A DNA stretch of 64,000 nt from Saprospiraceae bacterium (GCA_013360405.1 JABWBR010000018.1:1-64000), one strand, 5' to 3'. Positions 17,011 through 25,686 are shown, numbered from the stretch's first letter. The notes: generated by a model not told the origin, from the letters alone. Numbers and translations are program-made.

Positions 17011-17664
17011 TCACACGTTTACCTGGTGTAGCCCAGGGCCGTATGGTTTTTGCAGCACATCCAGCAGCACATCGTAGTGCGAGCGGTTTTGCACAAAATC
17101 CATCTCGTTAATATCCAGTACTAACACGGGCAGTTCCTGATCTGTTTTAAAAAATTCAAAATAAGCCTGTTGAATGGATTGGAGGTAGGTCGGTGCGATA
17201 TCTTTTTCAAAATCGCGCCCCCGCTTTTTAATATTTACCAATAATTGGTCTACCGGTCGGTGAAGGTACACCAGCAAATCCGGTTTGGGGAAATTGGCGT
17301 TCAGAATATGAAAAAGGCGTTGAAAAAGGCGGTACTCCTCGTCCTGCAGGTTGTTTTTAGCAAATAAAAGCGTTTTTAAAAAAAAATAATCGGACACAAT
17401 ACCCTGTTGGAATAAGTCGGTTTGGGCCAGTTCCGATTGCAACTGCTTGTGCCTTTCGGTCATAAAAAACAATTCAACGGGAAAGGCGTAGCGTTCGGGA
17501 TTTTCGTAAAAAAAGGGCAGGAAAGGGTTGTCGGAAAACTCTTCCAGGATAAGCCGGCAGTTGTATTGGTCGGCAATCATACGGGAGAGCGTGGTTTTTC
17601 CCGCGCCGATATTGCCTTCAATGGCTACAAAGCGATAAGGCAGGGTAGTATGGGCTGTTGACAT
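17011..17664 (-). CDS. Deoxynucleoside kinase
   Basis: 217 residues. The P-loop GNIGAGKTT (17-25) lies in the typical opening FVAIEGNIGAGKTTLS, followed by the deoxynucleoside-binding EEF and SDNPFLPFFYENPERYAF segments. The VSDYFFLKTLLFAKN (DR-like) region and the lid-like IKKRGRDFEKDI also belong to the family. These enzymes phosphorylate deoxyadenosine, deoxyguanosine or deoxycytidine to monophosphates for salvage in the cytoplasm; which one is used is not decidable here. First gene of the operon with ndh. Its upstream region holds a GTCACCTTGTT repeat shared with holA's divergent promoter region. Confidence 0.9.
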   Translation of the reverse strand: MSTAHTTLPYRFVAIEGNIGAGKTTLSRMIADQYNCRLILEEFSDNPFLPFFYENPERYAFPVELFFMTERHKQLQSELAQTDLFQQGIVSDYFFLKTLLFAKNNLQDEEYRLFQRLFHILNANFPKPDLLVYLHRPVDQLLVNIKKRGRDFEKDIAPTYLQSIQQAYFEFFKTDQELPVLVLDINEMDFVQNRSHYDVLLDVLQKPYGPGLHQVNV

Positions 17665-17687
17665 GGGGCGAATTTCGTAAATTTTGG

Positions 17688-17727
17688 TGACACCGCGTCA
17701 CCTTGTCACCTTGTTACCTTGTCACCC
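17688..17727. repeat. GTCACCTTGTTACCTT repeat between dnk and holA
   Basis: Direct repeats of TCACCTTG(T) with an inverted GGTGACA at the left end, in the divergent spacer between the kinase gene and holA. The same words recur before the hydroxylase gene at 44704-44744. Confidence 0.65.
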
Positions 17728-17737
17728 AAAAAAATAG

Positions 17738-17745
17738 TAATTTTG
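17738..17745 (+). promoter_or_regulatory. holA -7 box TAATTTTG
   Basis: An exact TAnnTTTG followed by C, 17 bases before the TTG chosen as holA start. It argues against a start codon further upstream. Confidence 0.5.
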
Positions 17746-17762
17746 CAAAAAAATATACCTCC

Positions 17763-18770
17763 TTGACCTTCGAACAAATCCAGGATCAACTCCGCAAAAA
17801 GAAATTTAGCCCCGTGTATTTTCTTCACGGGGATGAAGATTATTTTATCGATACGATCAGCAATTTTTTTGAAAGAGAGGTTCTACCGGAAGCGGAGCAG
17901 GCGTTTAACCAGACCGTCTTTTACGGCAAAGACACCGACCACCTGGCCGTACTCGACGCCGCCCGCCGCTACCCCATGATGTCGCCCCACCAGGTAGTGA
18001 TCATCAAAGAGGCGCAGGATATGAAGTCGCTCGACAAATTGCAGTCGTACCTCGAAAAACCGGCATCGACCACGATACTAGTCATTTGCTACAAGCACAA
18101 AAAATACAACCTGAATTCCGCTTTCGGCAAGGCACTAAAGGCCGGAGCCGAAATATTTGAGTCTAAATCGCTGTATGACAACCAGGCGCCCGACTGGATC
18201 AAAAACTACCTCAAAGACAAGCAATTCCAGATAGCCCCCGACGCCGCCAATCTCCTGGCTGAATACCTGGGTACGGAGTTGTCGAAAGTAGCCAACGAAC
18301 TCGACAAGCTGGCCATTAACCTCACACCTGGCACGCTCATCACGGTCGGCCATGTAGAAGACAACATCGGCATCAGCAAAGACTACAACGTATTTGAGCT
18401 ACAAAAAGCGCTGAGTCAGCGCGACGTGCTGAAAGCCAACCGGATCGTCAATTATTTTGCCGAAAACCCGAAAAAAAATCCGGTGCAGGTCGTGATCAGT
18501 TCGCTATACGGATATTTCAGCAAAATATACATGCTGCACTGGGTCAAAGACAAACCGGAGGCAGATATCCTGGAGGCTCTACAACTGCGGTCGGCGTATT
18601 TCCTCAAAGAATACCGGGCTGCCATCCGGCATTATCCTGTCCAGAAACTAGAGCAGATTATCGCCAACCTGAAAACTTACGATCTCAAGTCAAAAGGCGT
18701 CGATTACGATGCTACGGGCAAACCGGAAGGGGAGTTGTTGCGGGAATTGGTGTGGCGGATTTTGCATTAA
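17763..18770 (+). CDS. holA: DNA polymerase III subunit delta
   Basis: 335 residues, the clamp-loader delta subunit that opens the sliding clamp at the replication fork. The sequence has the family start (FSPVYFLHGDEDYFID), the VVIIKEAQDM and WIKNYLKDKQFQIAPDAANLL segments, and the C-terminal collar region (AYFLKEYRAAIRHYP). No ATG fits. I chose TTG at 17763 because it lies directly before the conserved TFEQIQDQL and just after a TAnnTTTG promoter box; an in-frame TTG at 17703 would be upstream of that promoter. The stop codon is immediately followed by a long GTTGTCGG repeat array. Confidence 0.88.
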   Translation: MTFEQIQDQLRKKKFSPVYFLHGDEDYFIDTISNFFEREVLPEAEQAFNQTVFYGKDTDHLAVLDAARRYPMMSPHQVVIIKEAQDMKSLDKLQSYLEKPASTTILVICYKHKKYNLNSAFGKALKAGAEIFESKSLYDNQAPDWIKNYLKDKQFQIAPDAANLLAEYLGTELSKVANELDKLAINLTPGTLITVGHVEDNIGISKDYNVFELQKALSQRDVLKANRIVNYFAENPKKNPVQVVISSLYGYFSKIYMLHWVKDKPEADILEALQLRSAYFLKEYRAAIRHYPVQKLEQIIANLKTYDLKSKGVDYDATGKPEGELLRELVWRILH

Positions 18771-18995
18771 GTTGTCGGTTGTCCGTTGTCGGTTGTCCGT
18801 TGTCGGTTGTCCGTTGTCGGTTGTCGGTTGTCCGTTGTCGGTTGTCCGTTGTCGGTTGTCCGTTCTCGGTTGTCCGTTCCCTATCTTTACCAGTAGAGAC
18901 AAATCGCGATTTGTCTCTACATAACCGAACCGAGAACCGAGAACCGAGAACCGACAACCGAGAACCGAGAACCGAGAACCGAGAACCGACAACAC
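18771..18995. repeat. Inverted double repeat array (GTTGTCGGTTGTCC / AACCGAGAACCGAC)
   Basis: The left half (18771-18879) repeats GTTGTCGGTTGTCC and variants; the right half (about 18921-18992) repeats AACCGAG and AACCGAC, the reverse complement. The two halves flank a perfect 28-base palindrome and together could form a hairpin about 200 bases long. The array fills the whole spacer between the convergent holA and lipoprotein genes. It is not a CRISPR array: there are no spacers. Confidence 0.88.
18893..18920. repeat. GTAGAG...CTCTAC palindrome, perfect 28 bp
   Basis: Both 14-base arms (GTAGAGACAAATCG and its complement) match perfectly. It forms the tip of the larger inverted array. Relatives occur at 139 and 51310. 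Confidence 0.85.
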
Positions 18996-18998
18996 CCC

Positions 18999-19661
18999 CT
19001 ATAATTGCGATTTTGCGGTAATCGCCCAGCTTTTTGCGAGTTCAGGTGCAGCCTCATCGGCTAATAACTGGTTGATTACCTTGCTGTAGTAGGTTTTATA
19101 AGCTTTTACATCGGATCGCGATAATTGGCTTGAATACTTGTTGATCGAAGCGCAAACCAGGTATAATTCTGCTTTTGAACCTTCATCGGTAAGCGTTTGC
19201 AGGTAAAAATTGACTGCCGAGGCGGTTTCAGCATTCACAGGTACATTCGACAAGTATTTGTCCAGCATAAAAAAGCTGATCAATTCGATATTGATCATTT
19301 TATCTGACTGATTAGTATAAGCGGATTTGGCTTCTTCTATTGCCGGTTTGGCCAATTCGTGCATCGGCTTCCAATTGGTAATGGCATCCGTGAAAGGATA
19401 CTTTTTCATCTGGCTCATTATCCGTGTCGCTTGCCGGGGCATAAACGAACCTGTCGGCGTCATGGTGGCCATATATCGCATGTCGTTGGGGTCGTTGCCT
19501 CTGATAGATGTGGCATCTGTATGATGCGTCTGCAGGTTTCCTATTTCACCGTTTAAAAACTTTTGCACGCGCATATCTTCTTCGGCGGCTTCTTGTTGAG
19601 AAACACAGGAACTCATAACTAGTAAAAACAGGAATAAGGGATGTAGGATTGAAATTTTCAT
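18999..19661 (-). CDS. Putative lipoprotein, unknown
   Basis: 220 residues. A hydrophobic signal followed by the lipobox LVMSSC (Cys at about residue 18) predicts a lipid-anchored protein. The mature part is helical and polar, with no domain I recognise (FTDAITNWKPMHELAKPAIEEA; LQTLTDEGSKAELYLVCASI). It is followed on the same strand by no gene and convergent with holA across the repeat array. Upstream lies the Cys-rich secreted protein gene in the same orientation. Confidence 0.65.
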   Translation of the reverse strand: MKISILHPLFLFLLVMSSCVSQQEAAEEDMRVQKFLNGEIGNLQTHHTDATSIRGNDPNDMRYMATMTPTGSFMPRQATRIMSQMKKYPFTDAITNWKPMHELAKPAIEEAKSAYTNQSDKMINIELISFFMLDKYLSNVPVNAETASAVNFYLQTLTDEGSKAELYLVCASINKYSSQLSRSDVKAYKTYYSKVINQLLADEAAPELAKSWAITAKSQL

Positions 19662-19741
19662 GGTTTTGAAGTTTTAGGCAGACCAGGGTTTTAGTGTGCC
19701 TTATGAAGGAATAAAATTGTAATAACAATAATATGAATAAA

Positions 19742-20032
19742 CTATGTGCATCTGTTGCAATTGCATCCTAAAGAGGTAACGTCCATTCCTATAAACTCGG
19801 GATTGGAAATCTGATTCATGTATTGGAATACAGGAAATCCTGCGGTATTCCCCATGTAATGAATGGAATCGTATTCAGTAATGCCGCAATTGCAATCTGT
19901 TTCGTAACTTATTGACCAGGTTATGCAGCCTGAAATACAGGCGCCGGTGCATTCCATTCGGGCGTAGGTGAGCAGTGGTACAAGGAAGAGAAATAGCAGG
20001 ATAAAACTGCATTTGAGGAAATTGGTTTTCAT
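19742..20032 (-). CDS. Small cysteine-rich secreted protein, unknown
   Basis: 96 residues. A clear signal peptide (about 1-25, ending LLTYA) leaves a mature protein of about 70 residues with nine cysteines in two groups: CTGACISGC and CNC near the start, CNCNRC at the very end. Such spacing suggests disulfides or metal binding. I recognise no family. It lies in an AT-rich segment (19.7-20.5 kb) unlike the neighbouring genes. The gene upstream of it on the same strand is missing, so it is probably transcribed alone. Confidence 0.55.
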   Translation of the reverse strand: MKTNFLKCSFILLFLFLVPLLTYARMECTGACISGCITWSISYETDCNCGITEYDSIHYMGNTAGFPVFQYMNQISNPEFIGMDVTSLGCNCNRCT

Positions 20033-20476
20033 GGTATTGAATTTAAATAAATAAAATAATTAATATATTAAAGTCTAATCTTCTTATGTTAGTGAATAAG
20101 ATGTAGCTTGCGAAACATCATTTTCGACTCGCTATGCGATTGAATTGTATGAAAAATTGGTAGCATAAAAAAACGAGGTGATTCCAACACATTGCAAAAA
20201 CCATCACAAAATCAATTCACCTTTATTTATCGCTTACTATTGTATGTGATTAACACACGAAAAATATTGAAAATTAGATTATTTTAAAATATAATTTCAA
20301 ATAAATGAAAATTTTTCTTTGTTTACTTTGGTGTATCACGACAATTGCAAATGTATATTTTTTCTTTAAAACAAACAATATAATTGTGTTTTTTTTGCTA
20401 AAAATTATCAACTCTAATTTTCAACAAAGGGAATGCAGTTGATAAGTTTAAATTTACGGCAAACATAATATCTTGT
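20033..20476. other. AT-rich gap without a gene
   Basis: About 440 bases of high A+T content between divergent genes. I see no credible coding frame, RNA gene or T-tailed hairpin. Poly-A/T runs and short words such as AGGTGATT and AATTCACCT are present. Promoters for both flanking genes presumably lie here. Confidence 0.6.
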
Positions 20477-20896
20477 ATGAAAGTCTCGCTTAGTATTTAT
20501 CTCTTGCTCTTAGGCGGTCAATTGCTTGTCGCCCAATCGACTATCTCTGATTCTGAAGATATGCGGTTCAACGCGCAAGTGAAAAAAGATACGGTATTGC
20601 TTCGAAGAATACTCAGCGACGACCTGGTATACATTCACTCCAATGCATTGGTGGAGACCAAAAGCGATTTTCTGCACAGCATCTCAACCGGCAATATTAC
20701 GTATAACTCGATGCAACCCGAGCCGGGCCGCACGATCCGCAAATACGGCAAAACCGGCATCAGCAACGGCATCGTGCAGGTAAAAGGGTTGATACAGGGC
20801 AAGCCCTTTGAAGTGCGATTGCGGTATACGGCTGTATACGTCAAACAGAAAAAAAATTGGCGGCTGGTTTCGTGGCAGTCGACAAAAATACCCTGA
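20477..20896 (+). CDS. NTF2-like (DUF4440) exported protein
   Basis: 139 residues. A signal peptide (about 1-19, ending LLVAQ) precedes one NTF2/SnoaL-type cone domain. Visible are a helix with DTVLLRRILSDDLVYIHSNA, the THSNALVETKSDFL-type segment, and strands ending TAVYVKQKKNWRLVSWQ, typical of DUF4440. Members are small dimeric proteins, some enzymes, many without known activity; none can be assigned here. It precedes the TonB-receptor-like gene by 62 bases on the same strand and could share its message. Confidence 0.8.
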   Translation: MKVSLSIYLLLLGGQLLVAQSTISDSEDMRFNAQVKKDTVLLRRILSDDLVYIHSNALVETKSDFLHSISTGNITYNSMQPEPGRTIRKYGKTGISNGIVQVKGLIQGKPFEVRLRYTAVYVKQKKNWRLVSWQSTKIP

Positions 20897-20958
20897 CATG
20901 CAACTATTCTTTTAGTTAGTTGTCTTTATTGGGCTTAATCACCCGCAAAAAGACAACC

Positions 20959-23391
20959 ATGAGAGTATTTCTTACCCTAATCATTAGCCTATTTACTATT
21001 TCTATTTACGCGCAAATGTCCACCCTGCGCGGACGCCTGGAAGACAACCAGGGCGGCGCAATCGCCTATGCCAATGTGGTGTTGTACAATACTTCCGACA
21101 GCAGCCTGTTTAAGGTGGGCGTAAGCGATGAAAACGGAATTTTCGAGCTTCAGGGCCTCGAAGCCGGAACCTATTACCTGGAAGCTTCTTATCTGGGGTT
21201 CGATGATTTCCGAAAACCGGATATTCGCGTGGATGGTACCCAGCAGATTGACATCGGCGTATTGGTCTTAACGCCTTCCGCCATCGAACTAGCCCAGGCC
21301 ACCGTCACTTCTTCGCGCGTGCTGGTGGAAATAAAACCCGACCGTACGATTTTTAACGTGGAAGGCACCATCAACAGCGCGGGCTCCGATGCCATTTCGC
21401 TGTTGCGCAAAGCCCCCAACGTGACGGTTGATAACAACGACAATATCAATGTGTTGGGGCGAGCCGGCGTACTGCTTTATGTAGACGGCAAGCGCTTGCC
21501 GCTGGGCGGACAGGACCTCAGCAATTATCTTCAGAATTTACCCGCCGAACAGATCGACCGGATAGAAATTATCACCAACCCCGGTTCGAAATACGAAGCG
21601 GAAGGCAACGCAGGGATTATTGACATTCGACTAAAAAGGGACAAAAACCTGGGCGCCAACGGCTCGGTGAATACCACCTATAGCCAGGGCCAATACCACC
21701 GGGCCAACCTCACCGGCAGCGCCAACTACCGCAATAAAAGCGTAAATGCATTTGGAACGGGCAGCGTGGGCAACGGCGCAGGCTTCAATAAGATGTTGTT
21801 TGAAAGCTACCAGAATAACCTGGTGCAGCACGAAATTAACAACCATAAAAACGACTGGCGCAACTACAATTACCGCCTGGGAGCCGACTTTTTCCTTGCA
21901 AAAAATCATACGATCGGATTTCTGGCAGGCGGAGGCGACAACATTTCCGACAATACCTCGTACAACCGCATTACCCTCGCCCTCGAAGCCACGCCTGATA
22001 ACATCGATAGTATACTGGTAGCCAACAATACGGCGGATAACAGCAGAACCCAGCAAACCTACAACCTCAATTACCGGTTTGACAACGCCCAAGGCCGCAG
22101 CCTTAATGTGGATTTGGATTACGGCAGCTACAAAAACCGGAGCGTTCGCTTTCAACCCAACCGCTATTACGATGCTTCGGAACAAGTGTTGCTCACCGAA
22201 ATCATCAACAGCTTTGATACGCCCACTGATATCGATATTTACACGTTTACAGTGGATTACGAAGAAGAACTGTGGAAAGGTAAACTGGGCGCAGGCGCTA
22301 AATTGAGCCAGGTGATTTCTGACAATACGTTCCTCTTTTTTGATGAAATAAACGGCCTTCCCGTTCAAAATAACCGCTCTTCCAACGAGTTTACTTACAA
22401 CGAAAAAGTATACGCCGGGTATATCAATTATGCCCGTGGCCTGGGTGAAAAATGGAATTTCTCGATAGGGCTCCGCGCCGAACAAACGGATGCCACCGGC
22501 GATCTGCGCGCTTTTTTGCCGGAATTACAGGAACCGCCCGTCGAATTAAATTACCTGAGCTGGTTCCCGAATGCGGGACTAACCTGGCAACCTGCCCCGA
22601 AGCACACTTTGTCGCTCAATGGCGGAAGGCGTATCAACCGCCCCGATTACAATGTACTCAACCCGTTTAATAACCAGATCAGCCAGCTTTCATACGAAAA
22701 GGGCAACCCCTTCCTCCGCCCGGAAATTGTGAATAACCTCGAATTGGGGTATACGCTTTCTTACAGGTACAATTTCAAATTGGCTTATAGCCGCACCACC
22801 GACCAGATCACCCGACTCATTGCCCCCGACGATGTGGACCCCCGGGCCGGGTTTATCACCTGGGCCAACCTGGCAGAACAAACCATTTATAGCTTTAATG
22901 TGAGCGCCCCTGTGCAGATTCTCAAAAACTGGAGCGCCTATTTTAATGCCGGCATTTCGCATCTCGACAACCAGGCCAATTATGGCGAAGGCGCCGTGGT
23001 GGATGTGCAGGCGCTTACCTACAATATCTACCAGCAGCATACCTTTACACTGCCAGCCGGCTTTACAGGCGAAATTTCGGGGTATTACTCCGGGCCCGGC
23101 GTATGGGGCGGTGTGTTTGAATATGAATCAAGCTGGAGCCTCGACCTCGGCCTGCAGCGCAAGTTTTTGAAAGACCGCCTGAACGTAAGAGTCAGTGTAA
23201 GCGATATCTTTTATGAAACGGGCTGGGACGGCTTTTCGGATTTTAACGGATTATACGCTGAAGGCGGTGGTCGTTGGGACAGCCGACGCGCCAGCCTGAG
23301 TTTGGGTTATCGTTTTGGTAATGAAAATGTTAAGTCGCGTAAACGCACCACAGGTATTGAATCGGAAGCCGGCAGAGTAGGGGGTGAATAG
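20959..23391 (+). CDS. TonB-receptor-like outer membrane beta-barrel protein
   Basis: 810 residues from the ATG at 20959, which begins the signal peptide MRVFLTLIISLFTISIYAQ; an earlier in-frame start would add 13 residues before it. Domains in order: a carboxypeptidase-regulatory-like domain (about 20-105, LRGRLEDNQGGAIAYANVVL), a plug domain (about 120-215, ending RIEIITNPGSKYEAEGNAG), and a large barrel (about 220-800) of the OMP_b-brl_3 type with many aromatic-rich strands and GRRINRPDYNVLNPF. The family includes outer membrane uptake receptors. No SusD partner, TonB or regulator is adjacent, so the substrate is unknown. Confidence 0.88.
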   Translation: MRVFLTLIISLFTISIYAQMSTLRGRLEDNQGGAIAYANVVLYNTSDSSLFKVGVSDENGIFELQGLEAGTYYLEASYLGFDDFRKPDIRVDGTQQIDIGVLVLTPSAIELAQATVTSSRVLVEIKPDRTIFNVEGTINSAGSDAISLLRKAPNVTVDNNDNINVLGRAGVLLYVDGKRLPLGGQDLSNYLQNLPAEQIDRIEIITNPGSKYEAEGNAGIIDIRLKRDKNLGANGSVNTTYSQGQYHRANLTGSANYRNKSVNAFGTGSVGNGAGFNKMLFESYQNNLVQHEINNHKNDWRNYNYRLGADFFLAKNHTIGFLAGGGDNISDNTSYNRITLALEATPDNIDSILVANNTADNSRTQQTYNLNYRFDNAQGRSLNVDLDYGSYKNRSVRFQPNRYYDASEQVLLTEIINSFDTPTDIDIYTFTVDYEEELWKGKLGAGAKLSQVISDNTFLFFDEINGLPVQNNRSSNEFTYNEKVYAGYINYARGLGEKWNFSIGLRAEQTDATGDLRAFLPELQEPPVELNYLSWFPNAGLTWQPAPKHTLSLNGGRRINRPDYNVLNPFNNQISQLSYEKGNPFLRPEIVNNLELGYTLSYRYNFKLAYSRTTDQITRLIAPDDVDPRAGFITWANLAEQTIYSFNVSAPVQILKNWSAYFNAGISHLDNQANYGEGAVVDVQALTYNIYQQHTFTLPAGFTGEISGYYSGPGVWGGVFEYESSWSLDLGLQRKFLKDRLNVRVSVSDIFYETGWDGFSDFNGLYAEGGGRWDSRRASLSLGYRFGNENVKSRKRTTGIESEAGRVGGE

Positions 23392-23422
23392 TAACTCATT
23401 TTACAAAAACTGCTCATCAGGT

Positions 23423-23455
23423 CTTGTTTTATTAAAAACTTTACCCCTATATTTG
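23423..23455 (+). promoter_or_regulatory. trp operon promoter (CTTG-N21-TATATTTG)
   Basis: TATATTTG at 23448-23455 is an exact -7 box; CTTG at 23423-23426 is one base from TTTG at a 21-base spacing. Transcription would start near 23462, about 20 bases before the leader peptide start codon. Confidence 0.6.
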
Positions 23456-23482
23456 TCGCAGTTCAAAATCAGTACAACAACT

Positions 23483-23545
23483 ATGTCAGTTCGCATACAG
23501 AACAATTGGTGGTGGCACAATCTCTCGGACTCCCGGGTGAATTGA
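23483..23545 (+). CDS. trpL: trp leader peptide with three consecutive Trp codons
   Basis: A 20-residue open frame (ATG to TGA) between the trp promoter and trpE. Residues 9-11 are Trp-Trp-Trp (TGG TGG TGG at 23507-23515), preceded by NN and followed by HNLSDSRVN. Three Trp codons in a row in a 20-codon frame directly before a trp operon is the mark of ribosome-mediated attenuation. When charged tRNA-Trp is scarce the ribosome should stall here. The gene symbol is used by analogy. The peptide itself needs no further function. Confidence 0.88.
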   Translation: MSVRIQNNWWWHNLSDSRVN

Positions 23546-23570
23546 CGCGCCATTGACTATACTGTTCTAC

Positions 23571-23612
23571 CAAGCGGCCTGTCGGATCACCCGGCAGGCC
23601 GCTTGTCGTTTG
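23571..23612 (+). terminator. trp attenuator terminator hairpin
   Basis: CAAGCGGCCTG (23571-23581) pairs with CAGGCCGCTTG (23595-23605); TCGG/CCGG inside extends it to about 15 pairs with one T-G wobble and a 5-base loop. TCGTTTG follows, a weak T-run. CCGGGTGA (23533-23540), at the end of the leader frame, is fully complementary to TCACCCGG (23587-23594) in the loop and inner stem, and could be the competing antiterminator. A ribosome finishing at the TGA (23543-23545) would cover that segment, one stalled at the Trp codons would not. The pairing scheme is inference. Confidence 0.72.
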
Positions 23613-23631
23613 CGCAAAAGCCAACACGCAC

Positions 23632-25071
23632 ATGGATACTGCAACAGCCTTTTCAACCCGCGTCAAATTGCGGGCCCTGGTGAGAAAAAAAATGGCCGAT
23701 ACCCTCACGCCGGTATCGCTGTACCTCAAGGTGCGCGACCATTTTACCGACCCCGTGCTGCTGGAAAGCAATGATTTTCGCAGCAAGGAAGACTGTATGT
23801 CGTTCCTGGGGCTCGATGCGTTGGCATTTATTGAAGTGAAAAACGGCGCAATCACTACATTAAAACCCGATGGCACGCTGCGGCAAACTCCCGTGACCAG
23901 TGTACAAACCGTGCCCGATGCGATGTGGGAATTTCTGCAAAGCTTTGAAGTCGAGTATGATACGCCCTACAAAGGCTTCAACGGGCTTTTCGGGTATACT
24001 GCCTTTGAGGGAGTGCAATACTTCGATACGCTGCAATTCGACCCCGCCAAACGCCGCAACGACCTGCCCGATCTGCGCTATACGCTCTATCGCTTTGTCA
24101 TAGCCATCGACCATTTTCGCGATACGCTGTATATCGTCGAAAACCTGCCGGAAGGCCGGCCTTCCCGAATCGATGAACTCGAAGCGCTGATGTACGGCCA
24201 CAAATTTACTACCCACCCTTTCCGGCTACAGGGAGAAGAGACCAGCAACCTGAGCGACGAAGAATTTATGAAACTGGTAAGCTTGGGCAAACGCCATTGC
24301 CGGCTCGGCGACGTATTCCAGATCGTGTTTTCGCGGCAATTTGCCCAGCGCTATACCGGCGACGATTTCAATGTGTACCGCGTTTTGCGCTCGGTAAATC
24401 CATCGCCCTACCTGTTTTATTTCGATTTCGGCAGCTATCGCATCTTCGGCTCCTCGCCCGAAACACAGATGCAGATATCCGGGGCAACGGCCCGCGTGAA
24501 CCCCATTGCCGGCACCTTCCGCCGCACCGGCTACAACGAAGAAGACGCCCTGAAGGCCATCGAACTGTCGAAAGACCCCAAAGAAAACGCCGAACACATT
24601 ATGCTGGTGGACCTGGCCCGCAATGACCTTAGCCGCCACGCGAAAAATGTGCGGGTGCGCGAACTGAAAGACATCCAGTTTTTTAGCCATGTCATCCACC
24701 TGGTATCGAAAGTAGAGGGCGACTTACCCCCCGGCACAAACCCTATGCAGGTTTTTGGCGATACCTTTCCTGCAGGCACCCTCTCCGGCGCCCCCAAATA
24801 CAAAGCCATCGAGCTCATTCAGCAATACGAAAACCAACAACGCAGCTTCTACGGCGGCGCCCTGGGATTCATCGACTTCAACGGGCAGATGAACCAGGCT
24901 ATCGTGATCAGGTCGTTTATGAGCCAGGATAATACGCTGTTTTACCAGGCCGGCGCCGGCGTCGTGGCCGCCAGCGACGAGCACAAGGAATTGCAGGAGG
25001 TGACCAATAAACTCGGCGCCTTGAAAAAAGCCTTGTTGGAAGCTTCCTTTATTGAAACAAATAATGTTTAA
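23632..25071 (+). CDS. trpE: Anthranilate synthase component I
   Basis: 479 residues. It converts chorismate to anthranilate with ammonia delivered by TrpG. The N-terminal lobe has LLES at 43-46, part of the tryptophan-binding feedback site, so enzyme inhibition probably acts alongside attenuation. The catalytic lobe shows HCRLGDVFQIVFSRQF, PSPYLFYFDFG, GSSPETQ, NPIAGTFRRTG, ELSKDPKENAEHIMLVDLARND and PAGTLSGAPK. Start ATG at 23632 comes 27 bases after the attenuator stem. First structural gene of the operon. Confidence 0.96.
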   Translation: MDTATAFSTRVKLRALVRKKMADTLTPVSLYLKVRDHFTDPVLLESNDFRSKEDCMSFLGLDALAFIEVKNGAITTLKPDGTLRQTPVTSVQTVPDAMWEFLQSFEVEYDTPYKGFNGLFGYTAFEGVQYFDTLQFDPAKRRNDLPDLRYTLYRFVIAIDHFRDTLYIVENLPEGRPSRIDELEALMYGHKFTTHPFRLQGEETSNLSDEEFMKLVSLGKRHCRLGDVFQIVFSRQFAQRYTGDDFNVYRVLRSVNPSPYLFYFDFGSYRIFGSSPETQMQISGATARVNPIAGTFRRTGYNEEDALKAIELSKDPKENAEHIMLVDLARNDLSRHAKNVRVRELKDIQFFSHVIHLVSKVEGDLPPGTNPMQVFGDTFPAGTLSGAPKYKAIELIQQYENQQRSFYGGALGFIDFNGQMNQAIVIRSFMSQDNTLFYQAGAGVVAASDEHKELQEVTNKLGALKKALLEASFIETNNV

Positions 25072-25089
25072 ACGAATAAATAAAAAACT

Positions 25090-25683
25090 ATGCGCGTCCT
25101 CGTCTTGGATAACTACGATTCGTTCACTTTTAATCTGGTGCAATACGTGCAGGAAATCCTCGATCAGCCCGTGGAAGTATATCGCAACGACGCGCTTCCC
25201 CTGGAAGCCGTAGCGGATTACGACGCCATCATTTTATCTCCGGGCCCGGGCTTGCCGGCCGATGCAGGTATCATGCCGGCCCTGATTGCGCGATATGCGG
25301 CTGCCAAACCCATCCTGGGCGTATGCCTGGGTCACCAGGCGATTGGTGAGGCCTTTGGCGCCCGCCTGGAAAACCTGTCGCAGGTTTTTCACGGCATAGA
25401 CACCCCGGTGCGGATCACAGACCCGGAGGAACCCTTGTTTTTCGGTCTCGAACCGGTAATCATGGCGGGCCGGTATCATTCCTGGGCGGTTACCGGCGAG
25501 GGCTTGCCCGGGGATTTATTGGTGACGGCGGTAGACGACACAGGCGCGATCATGGCTATGCGCCACCGGCATTACAACGTGAGGGGCGTGCAATTCCACC
25601 CGGAGTCGATCCTTACACCCGAAGGTCGCCGTATGCTGGAGAATTTTTTCACTTACTGCGTACCCATCGCTCAAAATGTATAA
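25090..25683 (+). CDS. trpG: Anthranilate synthase component II (glutamine amidotransferase)
   Basis: 197 residues, the amidotransferase partner of TrpE that hydrolyses glutamine and passes on ammonia. The class I triad is visible: C79 in GVCLGHQAIG, H170 and E172 in FHPES. The oxyanion strand SPGPGLP and the LDNYDSFTFNLVQY start are family signatures. It stands alone, not fused to TrpD as in enteric bacteria. It begins 18 bases after trpE and ends 3 bases before trpD. A role in p-aminobenzoate synthesis as well is possible but cannot be judged here. Confidence 0.95.
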   Translation: MRVLVLDNYDSFTFNLVQYVQEILDQPVEVYRNDALPLEAVADYDAIILSPGPGLPADAGIMPALIARYAAAKPILGVCLGHQAIGEAFGARLENLSQVFHGIDTPVRITDPEEPLFFGLEPVIMAGRYHSWAVTGEGLPGDLLVTAVDDTGAIMAMRHRHYNVRGVQFHPESILTPEGRRMLENFFTYCVPIAQNV

Positions 25684-25686
25684 GTT

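Noticed and set aside
18771-18995. CRISPR array or insertion sequence remnant
   Set aside because: Short-unit repeats in both orientations, no spacers, no transposase fragment, no target duplication.
18735-18995. Short coding frames on both strands across the GTTGTCGG array
   Set aside because: Their products are simple repeats (CPLSVVG-, RQRTTDN-type) that merely translate the array.
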